This document shows, piece by piece, positions 10,436 to 20,118 of a stretch of DNA of 64,000 nt. Every line of letters starts with the position of its first letter. Position 1 is the stretch's first letter. Position numbers and translations under genes: made by a program. The DNA comes from Lachnospiraceae bacterium (lineage in GTDB: Bacteria > Bacillota > Clostridia > Lachnospirales > Lachnospiraceae): contig JAILQX010000046.1 of the NCBI GenBank assembly GCA_024698705.1, positions 93,798 to 157,797 on the forward strand. Reading direction: 5' to 3'. The notes below the pieces were generated by a model, which searched no databases, was not told the origin of the DNA, and saw only the letters and a list, made by a program, of their open reading frames with translations.

Positions 10436-12127
10436 ATGCAATTAACAGGTTCGGAAATAGTTATTGAATGCTTAAAGGAACAGGGCGTTGATACGGTATT
10501 CGGATATCCCGGAGGAACCATACTCAATATTTACGATGCTCTTTACAAGCATCCAGAGATAAAGCATGTTCTGACCAGTCATGAGCAGGGGGCTGCACAT
10601 GCTGCTGACGGATATGCGAGAAGCACCGGAAAGGTAGGTGTATGTATGGCTACCAGCGGTCCGGGTGCAACAAATCTTGTCACAGGTATTGCTACGGCTT
10701 ATATGGATTCTGTACCGATGGTCGCGATAACGGCAAATGTAAATCTGCCTCTTCTCGGAAAGGATACCTTTCAGGAGGTTGATATAGCGGGTGTGACCAT
10801 GCCCATAACAAAACACGGTTTTATCGTAAAAGACGTTAAGATACTTGCAAAGACGATAAGGAGAGCGTTTGATATCGCAAGAAATGGCAGACCGGGACCT
10901 GTCCTTGTGGACATCACAAAGGATGTAACGGCCGCTTTGTGTGATTATAAGCCCGTGAAGATATCAAAGGCAGAGCCGGAAAAAAGATTTACCGAGGCAG
11001 ATGTTGATAAAGCCGTAGAACTTATAAAAAAAGCAAAAAAACCTTTCATATATGTCGGAGGCGGTGCCATAATATCGGGTGCTTCAGATGAAGTTGCCGA
11101 ACTTGCCGACATGATAGACGCACCTGTCTGTGATACACTCATGGGCAAAGGCGCATTTGATGGATATTCCGACAGATATACGGGTATGATCGGTATGCAT
11201 GGAACAAAGGCCAGCAATTTCGGTGTTACAGAGTGTGATCTTCTTATAGCTCTGGGTGCCAGATTCTCCGATCGAGTGACCGGCAATGCGAAGAAGTTTG
11301 CAAAAAATGCAAAAGTGCTTCATTTTGATATCGATGCGGCCGAGATAAATAAGAACATCAAAACCACAGCATGTCTTGTGGGAGATCTTAAGGTAAGCCT
11401 TACCGAGGTACTCAAAAAGCTTACTAAACAGGATCATAAAGAGTGGATGGATTATATCAGAAAGCTTAAAACCGATTATCCGCTCACATATCATGAAGAT
11501 AAGCTTACATGTCCTTATATAATCGAACAGATCGACAAGGCTACAGACGGAAAAGCCATCATTACGACCGATGTAGGACAGCATCAGATGTGGGCAGCAC
11601 AATTCTATCACTATACAAAACCGCGTACCTTCCTTTCAAGCGGTGGCCTTGGTACGATGGGATACGGTCTCGGAGCATGCATCGGTGCACAGGTGGGTAA
11701 TCCCGATAAGGTATGCATCAATATAGCAGGTGACGGATGCTTCCGTATGAACATGAATGAACTTGCAACTGCCAGCAGATACAATATTCCTATCATACAG
11801 GTGGTTATAAACAATCATGTTCTCGGTATGGTCAGACAGTGGCAGACATTGTTCTATGATAAGAGATATTCCAATACAGTCCTTGAGGATAAGGTGGATT
11901 TCTGCAAGGTAGCGGAAGGCCTCGGATGCGATGCGGTACTCATCACAAAGAAGGAAGATGTATATCCGGCTGTTAAAAATGCTATAGAACAGAAAAGACC
12001 AGTACTTCTAAATTGTATGATCGAGAAGGATGAAAGCGTATTCCCTATGGTTCCCGCAGGAGCACCGATATCGGATGCATTTGATGAAAAGGATCTTCTT
12101 TCAAAAAATAAACGGTTTATCCCATGA
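10436..12127 (+). CDS. ilvB: Acetolactate synthase large subunit (copy 1)
   Basis: ThDP- and FAD-dependent enzyme condensing pyruvate with pyruvate or 2-ketobutyrate for valine, leucine and isoleucine. The 563-aa sequence has the catalytic Glu in TSHEQGAAHAADGYAR, the ThDP motif GDGCF...NN and the canonical AHAS stretch LGMVRQWQ with its conserved Trp, plus the usual C-terminal tail (FPMVPAGAPIS). ATG 10436 is chosen because GGAGG lies 5 bases before it. No regulatory subunit is adjacent; two lie at 36.8-38 kb. Its stop overlaps the next gene. Confidence 0.95.
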   Translation: MQLTGSEIVIECLKEQGVDTVFGYPGGTILNIYDALYKHPEIKHVLTSHEQGAAHAADGYARSTGKVGVCMATSGPGATNLVTGIATAYMDSVPMVAITANVNLPLLGKDTFQEVDIAGVTMPITKHGFIVKDVKILAKTIRRAFDIARNGRPGPVLVDITKDVTAALCDYKPVKISKAEPEKRFTEADVDKAVELIKKAKKPFIYVGGGAIISGASDEVAELADMIDAPVCDTLMGKGAFDGYSDRYTGMIGMHGTKASNFGVTECDLLIALGARFSDRVTGNAKKFAKNAKVLHFDIDAAEINKNIKTTACLVGDLKVSLTEVLKKLTKQDHKEWMDYIRKLKTDYPLTYHEDKLTCPYIIEQIDKATDGKAIITTDVGQHQMWAAQFYHYTKPRTFLSSGGLGTMGYGLGACIGAQVGNPDKVCINIAGDGCFRMNMNELATASRYNIPIIQVVINNHVLGMVRQWQTLFYDKRYSNTVLEDKVDFCKVAEGLGCDAVLITKKEDVYPAVKNAIEQKRPVLLNCMIEKDESVFPMVPAGAPISDAFDEKDLLSKNKRFIP

Positions 12128-13590
12128 ACAGAAAAAAACTGAAGTTTATAATCATTATCGGTTCGTTTATCATACTGCTGGGCCTGATCTATTTGGGCCC
12201 GGCATGTTATTATACTGACCTTTCCGGATCCGGGAAGCATAAATTCATATTCGGAACAGTGATTAACGGGCAGTATTGTACGGGGTTAAATGTTGACGAA
12301 GCAAACAGGATACTTACGGATGCTTATGAGTATCATACAGCCGTGATACATACGGATGAGGAAGATTATCTGCTGGATACGAAATCAGCCGGACTAAATG
12401 TTGATTATACTGCAGGCTTGAACGAAATAATGAACAGACAGAATCCCTTTGTGTGGATGCTTTATATTAATAAAAACAGCGAATACGAGATATCACCGAC
12501 TTATTTGCTGGATAAAGATATGTTTGCAGATTCTTACGGCAAACTTGAGGTTGGCAGCAAGACACAGGGAAGCCAGAATGTTGTCATAAGGCTCACTGAT
12601 GAAGGATATGCCCTTGAGGATAATAAACATGCTGTCTTGAAGACTGAGCCTTTTTACGTTTATGTCAGAAATGAATTATTGAAAGGTGCTTTTGACATAT
12701 CAGCGGATGAAACATTTTATGATACACCGTCCTATACTGCGGATGAAAAAGAACTTGTTGATCTTTTTGATAAGATAAACAGGATTCAGAACAAGAAGGT
12801 AACGTACAGCTTCGGCCGCGATATAGTAAAGATATCCCCGTATGACTGGGCATGTCTCTTATGTGAAACAGATACCCCCGTAACTATGTTCAATACACCG
12901 GATATGGTCAGAAAATATATCGATTTTGACATTGATGAGGACAGGGCAGTAGAGTATATCGATGATCTGCTTCTGATGTACAATACTTTAAATAACAAGT
13001 ATTTCAAGACACATAGTGGTAAATGGGTTTATGTAAAAAAAGGCAATTACGGAAATAAGATAAATATAACAAAAGAAGAAGAATGGTTTAAGGAATTCGT
13101 AAACAGCGACAGTGAACGAAGCACAAGGACCTGCGAATACCTTATAGAAGCGGCCAAATACAAGGAAAAGAATGATTTTGGGGATACCTTCATAGAGATA
13201 AGCCTCGATGAACAGCATCTTTGGTACTATGTTGACGGAGAGATTTTCGTCGATACACCGATAACTTCAGGAAGTCTTTACCATGGCGGAACAGACCCAA
13301 GAGTCGTGTTCGTATATACAAAGATACCTAACAAATGGCTCACGGGCCCGACATGGCACAGTTTTGTCAAATACTGGGTGGCGATCCAGGGAGCGATAGG
13401 GATACATGATGCATCATGGAGGAGCAAATACGGTGGAGACGAATACAGATATAATGGCTCACACGGGTGTATAAACACACCGCTTGAGGCCATGGAAAAG
13501 ATATATGCCAACGTTGAGATCGGTACACCTGTGATAGTGTATTCACTTGAGAAAAACGGTGTTACGGATATACCGAAAGGAGAGGAGTAG
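12124..13590 (+). CDS. Membrane-anchored L,D-transpeptidase (YkuD) with peptidoglycan-binding-like region
   Basis: Probable peptidoglycan cross-linking enzyme outside the membrane, making 3-3 links or attaching proteins. The 488-aa product has an N-terminal signal-anchor (about 8-28), a long central region resembling PG_binding_4 repeats, and a C-terminal YkuD domain. That domain carries GIHDASWRSKYGG and the catalytic SHGCIN motif with C449. Its ATG overlaps the ilvB stop by four bases, so it appears translationally coupled to a metabolic gene, an odd pairing. The family and active site are clear; the physiological cross-link is inferred. Confidence 0.88.
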   Translation: MNRKKLKFIIIIGSFIILLGLIYLGPACYYTDLSGSGKHKFIFGTVINGQYCTGLNVDEANRILTDAYEYHTAVIHTDEEDYLLDTKSAGLNVDYTAGLNEIMNRQNPFVWMLYINKNSEYEISPTYLLDKDMFADSYGKLEVGSKTQGSQNVVIRLTDEGYALEDNKHAVLKTEPFYVYVRNELLKGAFDISADETFYDTPSYTADEKELVDLFDKINRIQNKKVTYSFGRDIVKISPYDWACLLCETDTPVTMFNTPDMVRKYIDFDIDEDRAVEYIDDLLLMYNTLNNKYFKTHSGKWVYVKKGNYGNKINITKEEEWFKEFVNSDSERSTRTCEYLIEAAKYKEKNDFGDTFIEISLDEQHLWYYVDGEIFVDTPITSGSLYHGGTDPRVVFVYTKIPNKWLTGPTWHSFVKYWVAIQGAIGIHDASWRSKYGGDEYRYNGSHGCINTPLEAMEKIYANVEIGTPVIVYSLEKNGVTDIPKGEE

Positions 13591-13592
13591 AT

Positions 13593-13793
13593 ATGATAAG
13601 CACGATAATACTTGGGATAATAATCCTTGTGATAGCTGTCCTTATGATCGTAGCGCTCATAAGATTCAGAAAAATGGTAAATGACACAAAAGCGGTTGCG
13701 GATGCTATGACAGATGAAGAAAAGGAAGCTTTCATTCCGAAGCCTGATGACGGTTCCGATGAAGATGAAATAAAAGATGACGTCAAACAATAA
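13593..13793 (+). CDS. Small single-pass membrane protein, unknown
   Basis: A 66-aa protein with one N-terminal membrane segment (about 3-24), a short basic stretch RFRKM, and an acidic, probably disordered C-terminal tail (DDGSDEDEIKDD). AAAGGAGAGGAG at the end of the preceding gene is a strong ribosome site, and the start is two bases after that stop, so it is real and in the same operon as the L,D-transpeptidase. I do not recognise a family; it might be a membrane partner of the transpeptidase. Confidence 0.6.
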   Translation: MISTIILGIIILVIAVLMIVALIRFRKMVNDTKAVADAMTDEEKEAFIPKPDDGSDEDEIKDDVKQ

Positions 13794-13824
13794 TAAATAA
13801 AATTGTTAAAATTTTATCAAAACA

Positions 13825-13853
13825 TTGACGAACAAAAAATAAAGAAGTAAAAT
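13825..13853 (+). promoter_or_regulatory. Sigma-A promoter of serC
   Basis: TTGACG (13825-13830), a 17-bp spacer and TAAAAT (13848-13853) lie about 57 bases before the serC start in an AT-rich gap. Confidence 0.75.
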
Positions 13854-13909
13854 AATGCACGATGTTCATTATATTGAAAAATAATATTTTCACATAGGAG
13901 GATTTAAAA

Positions 13910-14989
13910 GTGGCCAGAGTTTATAATTTTTCAGCAGGTCCCGCAACTATGCCTTTGCCTGTGCTTGAGGAAATTCAGGCAGAACTTCTTGATTACAAGG
14001 GAAGCGGTATGTGTGTTATGGAGATGTCACACAGATCGAAGGTATTTCAGCAGATAGTTGATGAAGCGGAAGCGGATATCCGCGAACTTATGGGTATTCC
14101 CGACAATTACAAAGTATTGTTCATCCAGGGCGGTGCTACATTACAGTTCTCGATGATCCCCATGAACCTTTGTAAGAACGGAGTATTTGATTATATCGTA
14201 ACCGGTGCCTGGTCGAAAAAGGCTGCTACAGAAGCAAAGAAGTTCGGAAAGGTCAATGTTATCGCATCAAGCGAAGACAGAAATTACAGTTATATTCCGG
14301 ACTGCTCAGATCTTCCGATAGATGATGATGCCGATTATGTTTATATCTGTGAAAATGAGACTATCCACGGAACAACATATCGTGATCTTCCGAATACAAA
14401 GGGAAAGATCCTTGTGGCAGACCAGTCTTCAATGTTTTTGAGCAAGCCCTGCAACGTATCCGATTACGGTATCATTTACGGAGGCGTTCAGAAGAATATA
14501 GGACCTGCAGGTCTTTCAATCGTTATCATACGTGAGGATCTTATCAGAGAGGATATCGATCCCAAAACACCCGTATATATGAGATATGATACTCATGCAA
14601 ACAACGGTTCAATGTACAACACACCAAACTGCTGGGCTATATATGTATGCGGTAAGGTATTTAAGTATCTCAAAAAGCTTGGCGGACTTGAAGCCATGAA
14701 TGAGATCAACAAGAAAAAAGCAAAGGTTCTCTATGATTTCCTTGACAGCAGCAAGATGTTCAACGGTACTGTCGATAAGGAATTCCGTTCACTCATGAAC
14801 GTTCCTTTCGTAACGGAAAGTGCAGAGAAAGATGCTGCAGTTGTTGCCGCAACAAAAGCTGCGGGATTTGATAATCTTAAGGGACACAAGAGCGTCGGAG
14901 GCTTAAGAGCATCCATCTACAATGCAATGCCTCAGGAGGGCGTTGAAGCACTCGTGGAATTTCTTAAGAAATATGAGGAGGAAAACTAA
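13910..14989 (+). CDS. serC: Phosphoserine aminotransferase
   Basis: PLP enzyme making phosphoserine from phosphohydroxypyruvate. The 359-aa sequence has the N-terminal NFSAGPATMP motif, the HRSKVF loop and the PLP-binding Lys K195 in GGVQKNIGPAG. It starts with GTG after a strong AGGAGG. The stop codon shares bases with the serA start (TAATG), so the two serine genes are coupled. Confidence 0.96.
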   Translation: MARVYNFSAGPATMPLPVLEEIQAELLDYKGSGMCVMEMSHRSKVFQQIVDEAEADIRELMGIPDNYKVLFIQGGATLQFSMIPMNLCKNGVFDYIVTGAWSKKAATEAKKFGKVNVIASSEDRNYSYIPDCSDLPIDDDADYVYICENETIHGTTYRDLPNTKGKILVADQSSMFLSKPCNVSDYGIIYGGVQKNIGPAGLSIVIIREDLIREDIDPKTPVYMRYDTHANNGSMYNTPNCWAIYVCGKVFKYLKKLGGLEAMNEINKKKAKVLYDFLDSSKMFNGTVDKEFRSLMNVPFVTESAEKDAAVVAATKAAGFDNLKGHKSVGGLRASIYNAMPQEGVEALVEFLKKYEEEN

Positions 14990-16152
14990 TGTTCAAATAT
15001 AATTGCCTCAATCCGATCGCGTCGGTAGGATTGGATAATTTTGATAACAAATACGAAAAGACCGATGATGTCAATGAAGCAGACGGTATCCTTGTAAGAT
15101 CTGCCGTAATGCATGATATGGAATTCTCGGACAAGCTTTACTGCATCGCAAGAGCAGGTGCCGGCGTAAACAATATCCCGCTTGACAGATGTGCCCAGAA
15201 GGGTATTGTCGTGTTCAATACACCCGGCGCAAATGCAAACGGTGTAAAGGAACTTGTTATAGCCGGTATGCTCATGGCCAGCCGTGATATCACGGGCGGT
15301 ATCGAATGGGTTAAGGAAAATGCCGGCGATCCCGAGATCGGAAAGACTGCCGAGAAAGCAAAGAAAGCTTATGCAGGTACAGAGATCCAGGATAAGAAGC
15401 TCGGTATAATCGGTCTCGGCGCCATCGGTGTTAAGGTGGCCAATGCCGCAAAGAGTCTCGGAATGACAGTATACGGATACGATCCTTATCTTTCGGTTGA
15501 TGCAGCATGGAACTTAAGCCGTGATGTAAAGCATGTACTCAATGTTGATGATATATATGCGGAATGTGATTATATCACGATCCATGTTCCGCTTCTTGAT
15601 AGTACCAAGGGCATGATCAACAAGGAAGCCATCTCAAAGATGAAGGACGGTGTTATCATTCTTAACTTTGCAAGAGACCTTCTTTGCAACGAAGCCGATG
15701 TTATCGATGGAATAAAGAGCGGAAAGATCCGCAAGTACGTCTGTGACTTCCCGAATGCCACAACAGTAGGACAGGAAGGATGTATAATAATTCCTCACCT
15801 CGGAGCATCAACGGAAGAATCAGAAGATAACTGTGCAGTCATGGCCGTAAAGGAGATGAAAGATTACCTTGAGAACGGTAATATCATCAATTCCGTAAAC
15901 TATCCGAAGTGTGATATGGGTATCTGCACAAAGGCAGGAAGAATTGCCGTATTCCACAAGAATATCGCCAATATGATCGCAAGCTTCACATCTGTATTCG
16001 GTGAAGGCGGCATCAATATTTCCGATATGACCAACAAGTCAAAAGGCGAGATAGCTTATACGATGCTCGATATAGAGACACCGGCTACCGATGATATAGT
16101 TAAAAAACTTGAAGCCATCGATGGTGTTTACAGAGTAAGAGTTGTAAAATAA
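14989..16152 (+). CDS. serA: D-3-phosphoglycerate dehydrogenase
   Basis: First step of serine synthesis, oxidising 3-phosphoglycerate with NAD. The 387-aa product has the dinucleotide motif GLGAIGVKVANAAKSLG, the catalytic Arg in LNFARDLL and His in PHLGASTEES. A C-terminal ACT domain (about 320-387) probably senses serine. The long intervening domain of some SerA forms is absent. It follows serC without a gap and ends at a terminator. Confidence 0.95.
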   Translation: MFKYNCLNPIASVGLDNFDNKYEKTDDVNEADGILVRSAVMHDMEFSDKLYCIARAGAGVNNIPLDRCAQKGIVVFNTPGANANGVKELVIAGMLMASRDITGGIEWVKENAGDPEIGKTAEKAKKAYAGTEIQDKKLGIIGLGAIGVKVANAAKSLGMTVYGYDPYLSVDAAWNLSRDVKHVLNVDDIYAECDYITIHVPLLDSTKGMINKEAISKMKDGVIILNFARDLLCNEADVIDGIKSGKIRKYVCDFPNATTVGQEGCIIIPHLGASTEESEDNCAVMAVKEMKDYLENGNIINSVNYPKCDMGICTKAGRIAVFHKNIANMIASFTSVFGEGGINISDMTNKSKGEIAYTMLDIETPATDDIVKKLEAIDGVYRVRVVK

Positions 16153-16165
16153 TACCGATATGATG

Positions 16166-16194
16166 AAAAGTCCGAGTTTATCTCGGACTTTTTT
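16166..16194 (+). terminator. Terminator after serA
   Basis: An 11-bp stem, AAAAGTCCGAG (16166-16176) and CTCGGACTTTT (16182-16192), with loop TTTAT and a T run. Confidence 0.85.
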
Positions 16195-16195
16195 G

Positions 16196-16204
16196 TGTTA
16201 TAAT
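16196..16204 (+). promoter_or_regulatory. Extended -10 promoter for the 16229 operon
   Basis: TGTTATAAT, an extended -10 element with a perfect TATAAT (16199-16204), begins just after the serA terminator. The -35 region would fall inside the hairpin and is poor (TTTATC or GTTTAT). It probably drives the 90-aa, DUF1015 and GlgB-like genes. Confidence 0.5.
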
Positions 16205-16228
16205 TAGAACGTTAAGGAGATGATGATT

Positions 16229-16501
16229 ATGACAAACGAAGAAAAAGAATTTTTGAATACCATTCAGGATTATGCGGACAAAGTCATGCCTGATATCGAT
16301 CCTCAGAAGGTGCAGATCTCGGAACAACTCCAGAAGTTAAGGCCGATCCTTCAGGAGATGGCCATGAAGCATAAGATGACCGTTGAGGATACGTTTATCA
16401 AATATATGGATCTGGCAACGGAAAGAGCGGTTGCTTACGAAAATAAAATGAATGCTGAATTTGAGGGTGCTTTTGCACAGCCCCAAAAACCTCAATATTA
16501 A
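16229..16501 (+). CDS. Conserved-looking small protein, unknown
   Basis: A 90-aa soluble, mostly helical, acidic protein with no membrane segment and no family I recognise. AAGGAG (16214-16219) suits ATG 16229 better than the earlier in-frame ATGs at 16220 and 16223. The C-terminus is Gln/Pro-rich (FAQPQKPQY). It stands 20 bases before the DUF1015 gene and is probably co-transcribed with it. Confidence 0.6.
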   Translation: MTNEEKEFLNTIQDYADKVMPDIDPQKVQISEQLQKLRPILQEMAMKHKMTVEDTFIKYMDLATERAVAYENKMNAEFEGAFAQPQKPQY

Positions 16502-16521
16502 TAAGGCAGAAAGGATATATC

Positions 16522-17754
16522 ATGGCAGAAATCAAACCATTCAAGGCGTACAGACCCGCAAAGGGTCTTGAGGATAAGATCGCGGCACTCCCTTATGATG
16601 TTTATAACAGAGAAGAAGCAAAGGAGGTCGTAAAAGCCAATCCGCTGAGTTTCCTCGGTATAGACAGAGCTGAGACTCAATTTGACGATTCCGTATCAAC
16701 ATATGACGAAAGAGTTTATGCAAAAGCAGACAGCATGTTAAAGGAATGGATCGCGAAAGGCAGATTCATTCAGGACGATAAGGAATGCTTTTATCTGTAT
16801 CAGGAAGAATGGAAAGGCAGAAAACAGACAGGTATAGTAGGCTGCGCATCAATTGACGATTATCAGAACAATATAATCAAAAAGCATGAGAACACACTTG
16901 TGGCAAAAGAACAGGACAGGTTTAACCATATAGATGTTACCGGCATGCAGACAGGTCCCATTTTCCTTTCATTTTGTTCAAATGGGGATATTGATGCATT
17001 TATCTCAAAGATACTTGATCGTGAACCTGTATATGATTTCGGATCCGATGATGATGTATTTCACAGAGTCTGGGTTATAGATGACGATGAAGATATAGCC
17101 TTTTTAAAGGCCTCATTTGCACAAATGAATGCTATCTATATAGCGGACGGCCATCACAGATGCGCCAGTGCCGTTAAAGTCGGATTGAAAAGAAGAGAAG
17201 AACGCGGTGATGAAGGCAGATGTGAGTCGGATTATTTTATGTCCGTTCTTTTCCCCGATAATCAGCTCGAGATAATGGATTACAACAGAGTGCTCAAAGA
17301 TAAAGCCTCACTTACGGATGAAGAACTCCTAAAGGCTGTCGGTGAATATTGTGACATAGAAAAATGCAATGTGGCATACAAGCCGGTTAAAAAAGGTGAA
17401 ATCGGAATGCTCATTGAGGATAAATGGTATAAGCTTACGTTCAAGAGCGAGTATCTGAGCGATGACGCCGTGGATTCTCTTGATGTGGCATTTTTGAGCA
17501 GATATATACTTGAAAAGATATGGGGGATAACTGATCCCAAGACTGACAGCCGCATTGATTTTGTCGGAGGCATAAGAGGCTTAAAGGAACTTGAAAAGAG
17601 ATGCAGGGAGGATTGCAAGGTTGCATTTGCAATGTATCCCACAAGCATCCGTGAATTGTTTGCCGTAGCCGATGAAGGAAGGCTGATGCCGCCGAAATCC
17701 ACGTGGTTTGAACCCAAATTAAGAAGTGGTCTGTTCTTACACGATATACATTGA
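16522..17754 (+). CDS. DUF1015 family protein
   Basis: A 410-aa cytoplasmic protein of the DUF1015 family, often found next to serine genes in Clostridia. Visible family features are the N-terminal FKAYRP...IAALPYDVYN stretch, LSFLGIDRAE, and the conserved IYIADGHHRCASAV motif (about residues 210-223), which resembles a nucleotide- or metal-binding loop. The end (PPKSTWFEPKLRSGL) is also typical. The biochemical role is not established. It follows the 90-aa gene closely and precedes the branching-enzyme homologue. Confidence 0.85.
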   Translation: MAEIKPFKAYRPAKGLEDKIAALPYDVYNREEAKEVVKANPLSFLGIDRAETQFDDSVSTYDERVYAKADSMLKEWIAKGRFIQDDKECFYLYQEEWKGRKQTGIVGCASIDDYQNNIIKKHENTLVAKEQDRFNHIDVTGMQTGPIFLSFCSNGDIDAFISKILDREPVYDFGSDDDVFHRVWVIDDDEDIAFLKASFAQMNAIYIADGHHRCASAVKVGLKRREERGDEGRCESDYFMSVLFPDNQLEIMDYNRVLKDKASLTDEELLKAVGEYCDIEKCNVAYKPVKKGEIGMLIEDKWYKLTFKSEYLSDDAVDSLDVAFLSRYILEKIWGITDPKTDSRIDFVGGIRGLKELEKRCREDCKVAFAMYPTSIRELFAVADEGRLMPPKSTWFEPKLRSGLFLHDIH

Positions 17755-17800
17755 GATTCAGGTTTATTGAATGTTTTGATGACTCGGAAAGGGATATGGA

Positions 17801-20041
17801 ATGAAGGATAAGCTATATAAGATGATGAGCTGGCCCCAGATAGAGGCGATCGTATACGGAGAGGAAGGAAATCCCCAAACGATCCTCGGAAGACACAATA
17901 TTTCCGCTTACACTTTATATCAGACGTTTATACCTACAGCTGAAAGCGTTGTGCTGCATATTGAAGGACAGAAAAAGACCTACAATATGGAAATGGCCGA
18001 TGAAGCAGGATTCTTCGCGATAGCTATCGTGGGAAAAGAGCCGAGGGATTATACCTATGAGGTCGTATATAAGGACGGATCGATCAAGATGATCCATGAT
18101 CCTTATATTTTTGATGTATCCCTTGATAAGGATCAGAGAAAAAACTGGAATAAGGGTACTTCATTTGATTCATACAGATTCATGGGAGCGCATGAGGCTG
18201 TCATAGACGGTATAAGCGGTGTTGTTTTCAGAGTATGGGCACCCAATGCGATTCGTGTTTCTGTCATTGGCGATTTCAATGACTGGGACGGACATGCTCA
18301 TCCGATGATGTTTGATGAAGAAACAGGGATATATTCACTCTTCATACCCGAGCTTAAAGCGGGAAACAGATATATGTATGAGGTCTGTGTTAAAGGCGGT
18401 GAGTGCAGTGTCAAGATGGATCCCTATGCGCGTTCTTTTGATGAAGGTGCCGAAGTCGGTATGATAACCGCATCCGATAATTATGAATGGAACGATAAGA
18501 CTTATCTGAAGAACAGAAAAGACATCGACATCAGTGACGCCGTTATCAATATATTCGAACTTGATAACAGCCTCTGGGAAACAGGCAATGAAGACATAAC
18601 CGATGCAAATGTGAACGAATTATGTGATTATGTGAATGATATAGGATACACTCATGTCCTTCTTAATGTAAGGACCGACAGGTTTTATTGCATCAATACC
18701 ACATTATACGAGAATTACAGCTTAAAGAAGATCATAGACAGCTTTCATTCGAAAGGCATAGGAGTCCTTTTGAGAATAAATCTGTGTTTCTTTGACCAGA
18801 GCGAAAACGGATTAAAGACATTTGACGGTACATATCTTTACGGTCATTTGGATGACAGGAAACGTTATAATGCTATGTTTGGCTATAATTTTAATTACGG
18901 TCGCGAGCAGGTCAGGGATTTCCTTATGAGCAACGTTATATACTGGTTTGATGAATTCCATATCGATGGAATCCATGTTGATGAGATAAGTACCGTGCTT
19001 TTCTTAAATTACGGTAAAAATGACAATGAAACGGCTTATAACATGTACGGCGGCATCGAGAACCTCGAAGCCATAGATTTCTTCAAATGCATGAACACCA
19101 ATATACATAAGCTTTACAAAGGCGTTCTCACAACGACAAAAGAAACAGGTATGTTTCCGAATGTTACAACAAGCGTTGCAAATAACGGACTTGGCTTTGA
19201 TCTGATCTGGGATAACGGATTTGGCGATGATTACATGGATTTTCTCAGAAAGGGTGATACCGACATACATAAGCTCACTGACAGCATGGCTTATGCTTAC
19301 AGCGAGAATTATATACTTACTATAAGCAAAGAAGATGTCATTTCGGCAAATGATTTCGATTATGAACGTGTTTCCGAGGGGGCAGGCTATTTTGATTACG
19401 TTGCCTATGAGGATAACATGAAGATGGCCGTAAAACGTGCGACACTCAGCTTTTTCTGTGCTCACCCCGGCAAAAAACTGATATATATCGGACAGGATGA
19501 AAAAAACCTTTCTTCAAGACTCAACGATCTTTATAAGACATTGCCCGCATTCCATGCACTTGACAGATATAAAGAAGGATTTGAATGGGTAAGATCAATA
19601 GATAACGGTACGGGCGTGATCGCATTCATGCGTAAGAGCGAAGTATTCAGGGAATGTATACTCGTAGTCTGCAATTTCTCTCTCGAGGATTATAAGGATT
19701 ATAAGCTCGGTATGCCTTATGAGGGTAAATACAAGGCAATCTTTAATTCCGAAGAAAAGAGTTACGGAGGTAATTTCAAACTTCCCGCAAAGATGATCGA
19801 CACCGTTGATGAAGAATATGACGGTAAGGAATGTACATTGACCATCCCTATACCGGCCATGAGTGTTTCTTATTATGCATATTCTCCTTATTCGGAAGAT
19901 GAATTCCTAAAAATAGCAGCAAGAAAAGCGGCCAAGATAAAGAAAGAACTCGAAAAAGAAGCCGAACGCAGAGCAAAAGAACTTGAAAAAGAGGCTCTAA
20001 GGAAAGCAAGGGAGTACAACAGTCTGACAAAAAGTTCATAA
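17801..20041 (+). CDS. Branching-enzyme (GlgB/GH13) homologue with degenerate active site, probable pseudoenzyme
   Basis: Full-length GlgB architecture in 746 aa: N-terminal GlgB domain (about 8-105), CBM48 (about 125-235, GVVFRVWAPNA), GH13 barrel (about 240-585) and C-terminal beta domain. An added Ala/Lys/Glu-rich helical tail covers about 700-746. The barrel aligns with E. coli GlgB almost without gaps, but the active-site residues differ. DWVPGHF is RINLCFF (D to R325, H to F330); LRVDAV is IHVDEI (Arg to H392, nucleophile Asp kept as D394); MAEEST is TTKETG (acid/base Glu to K447); SHDEV is SKEDV (H to K510, D to E511). Only the nucleophile survives, so branching activity is unlikely. 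A glycogen-binding or structural role is inferred. The frame is intact with no decay signs. Confidence 0.85.
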   Translation: MKDKLYKMMSWPQIEAIVYGEEGNPQTILGRHNISAYTLYQTFIPTAESVVLHIEGQKKTYNMEMADEAGFFAIAIVGKEPRDYTYEVVYKDGSIKMIHDPYIFDVSLDKDQRKNWNKGTSFDSYRFMGAHEAVIDGISGVVFRVWAPNAIRVSVIGDFNDWDGHAHPMMFDEETGIYSLFIPELKAGNRYMYEVCVKGGECSVKMDPYARSFDEGAEVGMITASDNYEWNDKTYLKNRKDIDISDAVINIFELDNSLWETGNEDITDANVNELCDYVNDIGYTHVLLNVRTDRFYCINTTLYENYSLKKIIDSFHSKGIGVLLRINLCFFDQSENGLKTFDGTYLYGHLDDRKRYNAMFGYNFNYGREQVRDFLMSNVIYWFDEFHIDGIHVDEISTVLFLNYGKNDNETAYNMYGGIENLEAIDFFKCMNTNIHKLYKGVLTTTKETGMFPNVTTSVANNGLGFDLIWDNGFGDDYMDFLRKGDTDIHKLTDSMAYAYSENYILTISKEDVISANDFDYERVSEGAGYFDYVAYEDNMKMAVKRATLSFFCAHPGKKLIYIGQDEKNLSSRLNDLYKTLPAFHALDRYKEGFEWVRSIDNGTGVIAFMRKSEVFRECILVVCNFSLEDYKDYKLGMPYEGKYKAIFNSEEKSYGGNFKLPAKMIDTVDEEYDGKECTLTIPIPAMSVSYYAYSPYSEDEFLKIAARKAAKIKKELEKEAERRAKELEKEALRKAREYNSLTKSS

Positions 20042-20118
20042 AGTTGCGTTCAAAACGGTTTTTGTGACGTATTTATTGACCGGTTATATTTTTTTATAAA
20101 CTGATTTAATTATTTTTA

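Noticed and set aside
18700..19400. Frameshift as cause of the altered GlgB motifs
   Set aside because: Residues between the motifs align continuously with GlgB in one frame, so the changes are substitutions.
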